DNA of 64,000 nt from Sphingosinicella sp. (GTDB lineage: Bacteria; Pseudomonadota; Alphaproteobacteria; Sphingomonadales; Sphingomonadaceae): assembly GCF_013911755.1 (NCBI RefSeq), contig NZ_JACESP010000017.1, forward strand, positions 1-64,000, written 5' to 3'. Within the stretch, counting starts at the first letter, position 1, and each line of letters opens with the position of its first letter. The notes under the pieces were generated by a model. It was not told the DNA's origin. It saw only the letters and a list, made by a program, of their open reading frames with translations, and made no database searches. Below, one piece after another: positions 19,698 through 27,345 of this stretch. Made by a program: the position numbers and the translations under genes.

Positions 19698-20711
19698 ATG
19701 AACGTCCACAATCCCATCGCCCGCGAAATCCGCACCGACTGGACGCGCGACGAAGTCGCCGCGCTGTTCGACCTGCCGTTCGCGGACCTGATGTTCGAGG
19801 CGCAGACCGTGCACCGCGCGCACTTCGATCCGAACGCGGTGCAGCTCTCGACGCTGCTTTCGATCAAGACCGGCGGCTGCCCGGAGGATTGCGGTTATTG
19901 CAGCCAGTCAGCGAGCGCTGAAACGGGCCTAAAGGCCGAAAAGCTGATGGACGTGGACGCCGTGCTCGCCGAGGCGCGCGCCGCGAAGGACGCGGGCTCG
20001 GGCCGTTTTTGCATGGGCGCGGCGTGGCGCAGCCCCAAGGACCGCGACATGCCCGCGATCGTCGAGATGGTGAAGGGCGTCCGCGCGATGGGCCTCGAAA
20101 CCTGCATGACGCTCGGGATGCTCACGGCCGACCAGTCCCGCCAGCTCGCCGAGGCCGGCCTCGACTATTACAACCACAACATCGACACGAGCCCCGAAAA
20201 CTACGCCAACGTCATCACCACGCGCACCTTCGAGGATCGCATCGAAACGCTGGAAAACGTGCGCAGCGCGGGCATCAACGTGTGCTCGGGCGGCATCGTC
20301 GGCATGGGCGAAACACGCAGCGACCGCGTCGGCTTCCTGCACGCGCTCGCCACGCTTCCGCATCACCCCGAAAGCGTGCCGATCAACGCGCTCGTGCCGG
20401 TGAAGGGCACCGTGCTCGGCGACATGCTGGCCGACACGCCGCTCGCGAAGATCGACGAGATCGAGTTCGTCCGCACCGTTGCGGTCGCGCGCATCCTGAT
20501 GCCCGAAAGCATGGTGCGACTCTCCGCAGGCCGCGAGAGCATGTCGGATAGCGCGCAGGCGCTCTGCTTCATGGCGGGCGCGAACAGCATCTTCACCGGC
20601 GACCGGCTGCTGACCACGCCGAACGCGGGCGACAGCAAGGATGCGGCGCTGTTCGGACGCCTTGGCGTCCACCCGATGGAATTGGCCGCGCCCGCGCTTG
20701 CAGGCGCCTGA
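19698..20711 (+). CDS. bioB: Biotin synthase BioB
   Basis: A 337-residue radical-SAM enzyme that inserts sulfur into dethiobiotin. The [4Fe-4S] motif is CPEDCGYC (residues about 58-65); the [2Fe-2S] ligands appear in [17 protein letters not shown] and GINVCSGG, with the conserved Arg in MVRLSAGRE. An in-frame TTG lies at 19692, but AAGGGA is better spaced to ATG 19698. Lying between the two carboxylase subunit genes, it supplies the cofactor of the biotin-carrying alpha subunit. Confidence 0.95.
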   Translation: MNVHNPIAREIRTDWTRDEVAALFDLPFADLMFEAQTVHRAHFDPNAVQLSTLLSIKTGGCPEDCGYCSQSASAETGLKAEKLMDVDAVLAEARAAKDAGSGRFCMGAAWRSPKDRDMPAIVEMVKGVRAMGLETCMTLGMLTADQSRQLAEAGLDYYNHNIDTSPENYANVITTRTFEDRIETLENVRSAGINVCSGGIVGMGETRSDRVGFLHALATLPHHPESVPINALVPVKGTVLGDMLADTPLAKIDEIEFVRTVAVARILMPESMVRLSAGRESMSDSAQALCFMAGANSIFTGDRLLTTPNAGDSKDAALFGRLGVHPMELAAPALAGA

Positions 20712-20753
20712 AAATTAGCGCATTCGCAACGCGCCACCGGTAGACAGGCGCGC

Positions 20754-21389
20754 ATGAGCGGCGACGGCATCCTTTCGAAGATAGCGCGGCAACCAGCCGT
20801 TGTGCGGTTGTGGAGCGACCATGCGCTGCATCTGTTCGCCGCCGACACGCCCGGCATCGGCGCACCCGCCGATCTCGACGTTCGCGTCAACGACATGAAC
20901 CATGTCCGCCGCTTCGAGCAGACCGTGTCCTGGCAGACACGCGAGGACTTCATCGCCGCGGCCGAGCGGCGACTCGCGGAAGGCAAGACGCTGCTGTTCA
21001 CGGTTGCCGCTGCCGATGGCCCCCTGCTCGGCTATGGCCTTGCCCATCCGAACGCCGAAGAGACGACCTACACACATGTCGGTCAGCACGTGTTGTGGCC
21101 GGAACGGACGGCGACGCTCTACGGCGGTTACGTACACCCCATGGCGCGCGGGCATGGCCTTCACACCGCACTGCAGCGTGCGCGTATCCGCCATCTGATC
21201 GCGGACCTCGGTATGCGCTGGACGGTGAGCGGTGTCGTAAGCACGAACCTTGCCGCGCTGGCGAGCGCCCGCAAGGCCGGCTTGCGTCCGGTCGCGCTGC
21301 TGCACACCCGCCGGCGGCTGGGCAAGGCGCGCATGACAGCCGAACGCATCGACCCGGCGTTCGGCGCCCGCTTCGTGGACGCCGCGTGA
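20754..21389 (+). CDS. GNAT-family N-acetyltransferase of the ATP-grasp cassette
   Basis: A 211-residue acyltransferase-like protein. The acetyl-CoA-binding region is the stretch ATLYGGYVHPMARGHGLHTALQRARI (about residues 121-146), matching the GNAT R/Q-x-x-G-x-G/A motif. The N-terminal half (MNHVRRFEQTVSWQTREDF) is not informative. It opens the accessory cassette between bioB and pccA; its stop overlaps the GTG start of the ATP-grasp gene that follows (GTGA), so the two products are probably made together. It could acylate an amine on the intermediate built by the ligases, but the acceptor is unknown. Confidence 0.78.
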   Translation: MSGDGILSKIARQPAVVRLWSDHALHLFAADTPGIGAPADLDVRVNDMNHVRRFEQTVSWQTREDFIAAAERRLAEGKTLLFTVAAADGPLLGYGLAHPNAEETTYTHVGQHVLWPERTATLYGGYVHPMARGHGLHTALQRARIRHLIADLGMRWTVSGVVSTNLAALASARKAGLRPVALLHTRRRLGKARMTAERIDPAFGARFVDAA

Positions 21390-22561
21390 AGCCCGCGATC
21401 CTCGTCCCTGATGTCCAGACGCGCGCGCAGCTTGCAGCGCTGCGTTCGCTCGGCCGCGCGGGCTATGAAACCCATGCCGCGGCGGCAGACCCGCGCGCGA
21501 TGGGTCTGCGATCGACCTTCGCACGGCACACGGCGACGCATCCGCGTTACGGCGATCCGGCCTTCTGCGACTGGCTCACCGCCTATGTGAAGGCAAACGC
21601 CATCCGCATGATCGTGCCCTCGGGCGGCCTGCTTTCCGCCGTGCGCGAGCGGTTCTCCGAATTCAGCCCGCTCCTCCCCGTCTCCCCCGATCCCGCGATC
21701 GTCTATGCGGGCGGCGACAAGATCGCGGCCTACGACTGCTGGCGCGCAGCGGGCCTCCTCGACCATCATCCCAAAACGCTGGTGGCGCGCGCGGGCGATG
21801 TGCCCGACCTCTCGGGCTTTCCGCTGCCGATCTACGTGAAAGGCGGCCGGGGCGCAGATGGCGAAGTTGTCGGCGTCGGCTTCCACCAGTGCCTGAGCGT
21901 GCAGGCGGCTGAGGATGCCATCGGCCGGACGCTCGCCGCGGGCTACGAAAGCGTTCTCGTGCAGGGCGGCGTCACCGGGCGGCAGGTGGGCGTGAGCCTG
22001 CTGATGGGCCCCGATGGCCCGCTTGTCGGCGACGTCGTCGTCGATTGCCACGCCGAGCCGCACAGCAAGGGCACGATGTCGCTGCGCCGCACGCAGTGGC
22101 ATCAGGACGTTTACGACGATGCCGTGCGCCGCCTTTCCGCGCTCGGCTGGATCGGCTGCGCGATGGTGGAATACCGGCGCGATGACGACAGCGGCGATTT
22201 CCACGTCATCGAGGTGAACGCCCGCTTCTGGCAATATCTGCACCTCGATCTCCACGCGGGCGTCGATTTCCCCCGCCTCGCCGCCGAATGGTTCCTCGAC
22301 GGCCGAATTCCGCAGCCGATCCGCCCGAAGCAGGCCGTCATCTGCCGCGACACGTTTCCGGGCGAATTCGCCTGGCTCGCGAACGCGCTGCGGCGTCCCG
22401 GGAGCAAGGCCGCTCGGCTCGGCGCATTCGCATGGCGCTTCATCGATCCCCGCATTCATGCCGACCTAAACTTTCCCGAAGATCGGGCGTTGTATTTCCG
22501 GGAATTCGGCCGCTTCGCCGCGAACGAGATTCGTGCGCTGTTTAGGAAGATGGTTTTATGA
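21386..22561 (+). CDS. ATP-grasp ligase (carbamoyl-phosphate synthetase-like)
   Basis: A 391-residue stand-alone ATP-grasp protein, whose family makes amide or thioester bonds through an acyl phosphate. The N-terminal pre-ATP-grasp domain (PAILVPDVQTRAQLAALRSLGRAGY) precedes the ATP-binding core: FPLPIYVKGGRGADGE (Lys near residue 152), LVQGGVTGRQVGVSLLM, and the metal-binding HVIEVNARFWQYLHL (Glu and Asn). The start is GTG 21386, coupled to the GNAT stop; the open frame further upstream is a shadow of that gene. It overlaps the first sugar-transfer ATP-grasp gene by 4 bp. The substrate pair is unknown. Confidence 0.8.
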   Translation: MKPAILVPDVQTRAQLAALRSLGRAGYETHAAAADPRAMGLRSTFARHTATHPRYGDPAFCDWLTAYVKANAIRMIVPSGGLLSAVRERFSEFSPLLPVSPDPAIVYAGGDKIAAYDCWRAAGLLDHHPKTLVARAGDVPDLSGFPLPIYVKGGRGADGEVVGVGFHQCLSVQAAEDAIGRTLAAGYESVLVQGGVTGRQVGVSLLMGPDGPLVGDVVVDCHAEPHSKGTMSLRRTQWHQDVYDDAVRRLSALGWIGCAMVEYRRDDDSGDFHVIEVNARFWQYLHLDLHAGVDFPRLAAEWFLDGRIPQPIRPKQAVICRDTFPGEFAWLANALRRPGSKAARLGAFAWRFIDPRIHADLNFPEDRALYFREFGRFAANEIRALFRKMVL

Positions 22562-23643
22562 TTTTTGGGATGCCGGTGAAAGAGCTACTCGCATTGTCTC
22601 GAGCCGCCAAGGAACAGTCCGGAAAAAGTATCACATCCCAAATCATCGACATCATAAGACTCAGAGCAAGCAGAGGAAGAATAACAGCGGAATATTATTA
22701 CAATTATCGTCTTTTTGATCCAGAATTTACGTGGACACAAAAAACAACATATGTAGGACCTTGGGCAAAAAGTCGCATTTATAGAATTCAAGACACGGAA
22801 ACTGCACGGGTTTTCAGTGACAAGGCGCTATCATACCGTTTTTTTCATGAAAAGGGATGGCCCCATCCAAAAGTACTTGCTGCCACGAACACAGAAGCCC
22901 CCGCCGCAGGGGTGACTGCCCTGAATTCTGAACGCGAACTCGAGGCATGGCTGGGCAATAAGGAAAATTATCCGTTTTTCTGCAAACCCGCCGTCAGCTA
23001 TCTGGGATACGGCTCAAAACTCATCGTCCGTTCGGAGAACGGAAATTTGGTTCTCGGCGATGGCGAAACAATCAGCATAGCTGACTTCGTATCGCAGCAC
23101 GGCGCGCCGAACGGTCCGGTCATACTGTTTCAGGAATTGATCCGTCCGCACCCTGCATTGCAAAAGGTGATCGGGAATCGTGTGGCGACGGCTCGCATCG
23201 TAGTGCTTAACAAGTCTCGGGAAGCCAGGATACTTGCCGCAGGTCTCCGCATACCTTCGGGAAAGAGCATGACGGACAACTTCCAAAGTGGAAAGTCCGG
23301 GAATATGATCGCATTCGTGGATTTGGAAAGTGGTCGTCTGAGAAAAGTTCTTGGCGGATTGGGAGTCAATTGGCACGAAGTTTCCGTTCATCCCGACACC
23401 GCCGAACAGATTGTCGACTTCCCTATCCCGGACTGGCAAACGGCCGTTGATCTGGTGTTAACGGCCAGTCGCGCTATCCCCGGCTTGAAGATACACGGGT
23501 GGGATGTCGCTTTCAGCGACAGAGGACCGCTATTGGTCGAAACAAACCCCAGAGGCGATCTGAATATTGCACAGCTCGCTCCGGGCCGTGGGCTGCTTGC
23601 GGATGCGGATTTTCTGGCACTTTATCCGAACGAAAAATTCTGA
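22558..23643 (+). CDS. Sugar-transfer associated ATP-grasp protein, paralogue 1
   Basis: A 361-residue protein of the family often called sugar-transfer associated ATP-grasp (PF14397 type; older name hexapeptide transferase family). Features: GPWAKSRIYRI then SDKALSYRFF (Asp-Lys 88-89), ATP-binding Lys143 in FFCKP, FQELIRPHP (191-199), RIPSGKSMTDNFQSGKSGN, and metal ligands Asp316 and Glu328/Asn330 in GWDVAFSDRGPLLVETNPRG. The ATG overlaps the stop of the previous ligase (ATGA). The gene is markedly AT-rich: bases 22681-22740 contain only 19 G/C of 60, unlike anything nearby, which points to recent transfer. The reaction is not established for this family. Confidence 0.78.
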   Translation: MIFGMPVKELLALSRAAKEQSGKSITSQIIDIIRLRASRGRITAEYYYNYRLFDPEFTWTQKTTYVGPWAKSRIYRIQDTETARVFSDKALSYRFFHEKGWPHPKVLAATNTEAPAAGVTALNSERELEAWLGNKENYPFFCKPAVSYLGYGSKLIVRSENGNLVLGDGETISIADFVSQHGAPNGPVILFQELIRPHPALQKVIGNRVATARIVVLNKSREARILAAGLRIPSGKSMTDNFQSGKSGNMIAFVDLESGRLRKVLGGLGVNWHEVSVHPDTAEQIVDFPIPDWQTAVDLVLTASRAIPGLKIHGWDVAFSDRGPLLVETNPRGDLNIAQLAPGRGLLADADFLALYPNEKF

Positions 23644-23661
23644 TTTTCGAAGGGGGGACAC

Positions 23662-24798
23662 ATGTTTCTGGGGATCTCTCTAACAGATTTATTTCGGAAT
23701 ACGCACATAGCGAAAAAGCAAACCGGCAAAAGTCAACTCGCTCAAATAAAAGAAATAGTTCGCTGCAGGCGAGGCCCTGGAAAAGTGTCGGCGAAGGAAT
23801 ATTTCGATTATCGCCTGTTTGAATTGAACCCTTCGCAACATCACACATTTGCAGGCGTATGGGCGAAGGGCGTCGTTTATCAGGCGCAAGATCCTCAGTG
23901 GTGCGGCATTGGAAACGACAAGTTGCTTGCCTATGCCTTTCTCAAAACGTTCGGCCTGCCGATCCCGGTGACCAAAGCTGTCTACGAAAGCCGACGCTAT
24001 TATCCCGGCGTAGCACTCATCAGCACCGTCGAAGACATGGAGGATTGGCTCCGTCAGAAGGACAATTATCCATTTTTCTCGAAACCCTCGGCCGGCGCTT
24101 TCGGCATGGGAAGCTGTTGTGGTGTGTCATGGAACGAGAAGACCGATTCCATTGTGACGGTCACCGGGGAAGAAATTCCGGTGAAGACCTTCGCGCTGGA
24201 CAACTGGAACAAACATCTGGGGGGACTCATCTTTCAGGACGTAATTGAGCCCGACCCCGCACTGGTTCGCCTGTTCGGCAGACGCGTCGCCACCGCGCGG
24301 ATCATCACCATGGCTGCTGAGGGCGAAACACGGGTCCACCGCGCTGCATTCCGTATTCCTGTCGGGAAAAATTTCACCGATAACTTCAATCTCGGCACCG
24401 GCGGCAATGGCTTTGCTGAAATCGACATCGAGACCGGCACGCTCGGCGACATGTATGAAGGCCTCGGCCTGACGCTCAGGCGGACGCAGACGCACCTCGA
24501 TACCGGAGAGCGCATCACAGGCTTCCAACTGCCGCACTGGAATGAAGCCCTTGATATCGTGAAGCTTGGCCAGCAGGCCCTTTTCGGACTTCCCATACTG
24601 GGCTGGGACATCGCCTTCACGGTAAATGGACCCGTCGTGGTCGAGTTCAACACCCATCCCGGCTATGCGCTATTGCAAGCCACCGGGCGGGGTCTGATGG
24701 ACGACGTATTCCTGCAGTATTTCCCAATGGACCCCGTCGAGAACCGGAAACGATATCAACATATCATCATCGGCACGGGAAGCTGGAGGCGGCGCTAG
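23662..24798 (+). CDS. Sugar-transfer associated ATP-grasp protein, paralogue 2
   Basis: A 378-residue paralogue in the same direction, 18 bp after paralogue 1 with GGGGGGA upstream of the ATG. Shared blocks: VWAKGVVYQ, NDKLLAYAFL, ATP Lys141 in FFSKPSAGAFGMG, FQDVIEPDPALVRLFGRRVATARI, RIPVGKNFTDNF, GWDIAFTVNGPVVVEFN. It is also AT-rich at its start but nearer the genome average at its end. The C-terminus extends about 20 residues past the point where paralogues 1 and 4 stop, ending IIIGTGSWRRR. This tail may be read-through created when the gene was joined to the decayed sequence that follows. Confidence 0.78.
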   Translation: MFLGISLTDLFRNTHIAKKQTGKSQLAQIKEIVRCRRGPGKVSAKEYFDYRLFELNPSQHHTFAGVWAKGVVYQAQDPQWCGIGNDKLLAYAFLKTFGLPIPVTKAVYESRRYYPGVALISTVEDMEDWLRQKDNYPFFSKPSAGAFGMGSCCGVSWNEKTDSIVTVTGEEIPVKTFALDNWNKHLGGLIFQDVIEPDPALVRLFGRRVATARIITMAAEGETRVHRAAFRIPVGKNFTDNFNLGTGGNGFAEIDIETGTLGDMYEGLGLTLRRTQTHLDTGERITGFQLPHWNEALDIVKLGQQALFGLPILGWDIAFTVNGPVVVEFNTHPGYALLQATGRGLMDDVFLQYFPMDPVENRKRYQHIIIGTGSWRRR

Positions 24799-24811
24799 AT
24801 CGCGTCCCCGA

Positions 24812-24915
24812 CTCCTCAAGGCACGACGCCGCCGTCCATCGCGGCTTGAAGGTCCCCGTCATAGGTTTTGGGGGCCGCCCTTCACGTTCAAGAAAATCCC
24901 GATCGCGAACCGCGG
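24812..24915 (+). pseudogene. Decayed copy of the pccA upstream region and 5' end
   Basis: This ~104-bp stretch aligns by eye with 27272-27377, that is, the last codons of paralogue 4, the spacer and the first codons of pccA. I count roughly 13 mismatches and two 1-bp gaps. The pccA start ATG (27346) corresponds to ACG at 24884, so the copy cannot start; the frame then reads FKKIPIANRG against FKKILIANRG in pccA. The paralogue-4 stop TGA corresponds to CGA. Similarity ends abruptly at 24915. It is a scar of a duplication or recombination event in the array. Confidence 0.85.
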
Positions 24916-25103
24916 ACGCAGGCGCGCTACATGTCAAGATCGCGGCAAAGCGCGGCCTCGCCACGCCGCGCTTTCTGGAACGCTACGACAAACGGCGTCC
25001 TCTGTAACGGAATGGTAACGATAGTTATTTGTTTTTAAATTGAAAAATAACGCCTTACTGCAAAAAATTGCTTCCTCCGCAGCCCCGATATCGTACTGAG
25101 CCG

Positions 25104-25119
25104 CTGTGACGAATCACAG
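25104..25119. promoter_or_regulatory. Perfect palindrome before paralogue 3
   Basis: CTGTGA (25104-25109) and TCACAG (25114-25119) are exact inverted repeats around CGAA, 12 bp before the TTG start of paralogue 3. The half-sites match those of CRP/FNR-type operators, but the spacer is 4 bp instead of 6, so a CRP site is not assured. As RNA it would be a six-pair hairpin just upstream of the GGGGGA ribosome-binding site, so a translational role is equally possible. Confidence 0.4.
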
Positions 25120-25131
25120 TCGGGGGATAGG

Positions 25132-26208
25132 TTGTCACTTGCCGGAATCATTGCGCTTGCGCGCCGGGCGAAAGCGCAGACGGGGCGCGGCCTGTTCCAA
25201 CAGTTCGTCGACATGGCCGTGCTTCGCAAGGGCCCTGGCCGAATCCGGCCGGAGGCCTATTTCAAGTATCGTCTCTACACGCCGGGTTTGCCCATGGCAC
25301 GCAAGCTGCGCTTCGTGGACGAGTGGGCGCGGCCTCGCTTCTACAGCTTCGACGATCGCCGCTTTTATGCCATCGGCACGGACAAGCTGCTGTTCTACAC
25401 GATGATGCGCGCCTGGAAGTTGCCCGCACCGCGCGTGCTTGCCGTGATCCATCCGTGGCGTGTGTTCGCCGGGGCCGCATCGCTGCGCGATTCCGCCGCC
25501 ATCCGGGCGTTTTTCGCGCAAAGGGGGAATGACCCTTTCTTCATCAAGCGTGTGGACGACATTCGCGGACGCGGCGCGGCGCTTGTGCGCTGTGTAGACG
25601 CGGCCGCCGGTATTGTAAGCCTCGGCAGCGGAGAGGCCGTCCCGCTCGATGATTTCGTGGCGCGCCACAGCGGCACGCGCGATGGCGGATTCGTGGTTCA
25701 GGAACTGGCGCGGCCGCATCCCGATGTCGCTGCAGTGATCGGAGACCGGCTCGCCACCGTGCGCGTGATGACCTTCGCGCATGAAGGCACGTTCAAGGTG
25801 AAGCGCGCGTTGCTGCGCATTCCGGTCGGCACATCGATGACCGACAACTTCGCGGGTGGCATTACCGGCAACGCCTACGCGGCGATCGACCCCGATACCG
25901 GCAAGCTGACCGCCGCGACGCGCGGCACCGGACCGGACCAGCACGCGCTTGAATGTCATCCGGATACGGGTGTGCCCTTTGCCCGGCTGACGTTGCCGGA
26001 TTGGGAGAAGGCGATCGCCGATATCAGGCGGGCGACCTCCTATCTGCCGGGGCTGAAGTTCGCCGGCTGGGATCTCGCTTTCACCGATCAGGGACCGATG
26101 CTCATCGAAGTGAACGCCGCCCCCGGTGTCATCCTGCCGCAGCTCTACCTCGAACCGCTGATGGACGCCGATACGGACGCGCTCCACGCCCTCGGAAAGG
26201 CGGCCTGA
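25132..26208 (+). CDS. Sugar-transfer associated ATP-grasp protein, paralogue 3
   Basis: A 358-residue paralogue with normal GC content (bases 25201-25260 contain 40 G/C of 60). It starts at TTG 25132, supported by GGGGGA immediately upstream. Shared blocks: EWARPRFYSF, TDKLLFYTMM, FFIKRVDD (Lys139, but Arg follows where the others have Pro), VQELARPHPDVAAVIGDRLATVRV, RIPVGTSMTDNFAGGITGN, GWDLAFTDQGPMLIEVN (metal-binding Glu and Asn). The changed KP motif and other differences make it the most divergent of the four, suggesting a different substrate. Paralogue 4 follows after 7 bp. Confidence 0.78.
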   Translation: MSLAGIIALARRAKAQTGRGLFQQFVDMAVLRKGPGRIRPEAYFKYRLYTPGLPMARKLRFVDEWARPRFYSFDDRRFYAIGTDKLLFYTMMRAWKLPAPRVLAVIHPWRVFAGAASLRDSAAIRAFFAQRGNDPFFIKRVDDIRGRGAALVRCVDAAAGIVSLGSGEAVPLDDFVARHSGTRDGGFVVQELARPHPDVAAVIGDRLATVRVMTFAHEGTFKVKRALLRIPVGTSMTDNFAGGITGNAYAAIDPDTGKLTAATRGTGPDQHALECHPDTGVPFARLTLPDWEKAIADIRRATSYLPGLKFAGWDLAFTDQGPMLIEVNAAPGVILPQLYLEPLMDADTDALHALGKAA

Positions 26209-26215
26209 GCTGGGT

Positions 26216-27286
26216 ATGCGCAACATCGCCGCCACGCTGCGTTATGCGCGCGCTGGGGCTGCCGACGGCGGACTGCCTTTGGTCGCCCAGCTCGCCGAGA
26301 TGGTGCAGCTTCGCTTCGGGCCGTTCCGCGTGCGACCGCAGGAATATTACGAGCAGCGACTGTATCGTCCCGGAATGGCATTCGCTTCGAAGCGCGGCTT
26401 CGTGGGCTCCTGGGCGAAAGAAACCGTCTATCACATCGGCAATCATCGCTGGGATGCGGTCGCCGACGACAAGCTGCTCACATACCAGTTTCTGGACGGG
26501 CTTGGCCTTCTCTACCCGAAGATCGTCGCGATCGGCCACGCTTACCGCACCTATCCGGGCGTGCCCACCTTGGGCTCGCCCGAAGCGCTCGGCGCCTGGC
26601 TGCGCGAGGGCTGCCCCTATCCTCTCTTCGCGAAGCCTTCCGATCTTGCGCTCGGCATGGGCTGCGCACTGCTGGAGGGTTACGATCACGCGTCGGATAT
26701 GCTCCGAATGTCGGACGGAACCGTGATCCGCGTCGCGGACTATGTCGAAAAAATGTGGGCCCGCTCGGCAGGCCCGCTCATCTTTCAGGACCTGATCGTC
26801 CCGCACGCCGACCTCGTGCGTGTCATCGGCCAGCGCGCGGCGACGCTGCGCATCATGGTGCTGCTGCTCCCGGAAGGCCCGCGCGTGCATCGCATCGCCT
26901 TCCGCATCCCCGTCGGCCGCAACATGACCGACAACTATCGCAGCGGCAAAAGCGGCAACATGCTGGGGCAAGTCGATGCCGCAACGGGCGAGGTGCTGCG
27001 GGTGCATTCGGGCGTCGGCGCTGACCACCGAACGATCGAAAGCCACCCCGACACGGGCGCAGCATTCGCGGGTTGGCACCTGCCGTTCTGGGCGGAAACG
27101 CTGGACGCGGTGCGCTTCGCCGCGGCGGGTCTCGCGGGCATTCCCGTGCAGGGCTGGGACGTCGCCATCACACCGGGCGGGCCATCGTTTGTGGAGGTGA
27201 ACCACCGGGGCGACTTCGACCTTCTGCAGCAGGCGGAGGGGCGCGGCGTGGCGGATGAAGCCTTCCTTAGTCTCCTCAAGACTTGA
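26216..27286 (+). CDS. Sugar-transfer associated ATP-grasp protein, paralogue 4
   Basis: A 356-residue paralogue, 7 bp after paralogue 3 and GC-rich like it. Shared blocks: SWAKETVYHI, DDKLLTYQFL, ATP Lys140 in LFAKPSDLALGMG, FQDLIVPHADLVRVIGQRAATLRI, RIPVGRNMTDNYRSGKSGN, GWDVAITPGGPSFVEVNHRG. It is closer to paralogues 1 and 2 in the FAKP and GKSGN blocks than to its neighbour paralogue 3. Its last codons are the ones duplicated in the relic at 24812. pccA starts 59 bp downstream, so that gene's ribosome-binding site, and perhaps its promoter, lie at or just after the end of this gene. Confidence 0.78.
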   Translation: MRNIAATLRYARAGAADGGLPLVAQLAEMVQLRFGPFRVRPQEYYEQRLYRPGMAFASKRGFVGSWAKETVYHIGNHRWDAVADDKLLTYQFLDGLGLLYPKIVAIGHAYRTYPGVPTLGSPEALGAWLREGCPYPLFAKPSDLALGMGCALLEGYDHASDMLRMSDGTVIRVADYVEKMWARSAGPLIFQDLIVPHADLVRVIGQRAATLRIMVLLLPEGPRVHRIAFRIPVGRNMTDNYRSGKSGNMLGQVDAATGEVLRVHSGVGADHRTIESHPDTGAAFAGWHLPFWAETLDAVRFAAAGLAGIPVQGWDVAITPGGPSFVEVNHRGDFDLLQQAEGRGVADEAFLSLLKT

Positions 27287-27345
27287 CGCCGCCGCGCATC
27301 GCCGCTTGAAGGTCCGCGTCATTGGTTTCGGGGGCGCCGCCTTTC

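Larger units (their letters stand above)
24799..25131 (+). other. Non-coding gap between ATP-grasp paralogues 2 and 3
   Basis: The gap holds four things. First is the pccA relic (24812-24915). Next is a frame that reads like the C-terminus of some other protein (codons 24918-25007, ending GLATPRFLERYDKRRPL and a TAA at 25005); it uses GC-rich third positions but I cannot identify its parent. Then comes an AT-rich stretch (about 25020-25070) with the imperfect inverted repeat GTTATTT...AAATAAC, which may hold a promoter or terminator. Last is the perfect palindrome at 25104-25119. No intact gene was found. Confidence 0.7.

Noticed and set aside
24812-25007. A small gene in the gap between paralogues 2 and 3
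   Set aside because: The only readable stretches are the pccA relic without a start and an orphan tail without a start, in different frames.
20754-27286. A graspetide-type RiPP cluster (ATP-grasp macrocyclase plus precursor)
   Set aside because: No short precursor-like frame with repeated Thr/Glu core was found in any gap, and the ligases belong to the sugar-transfer type, not the microviridin type.
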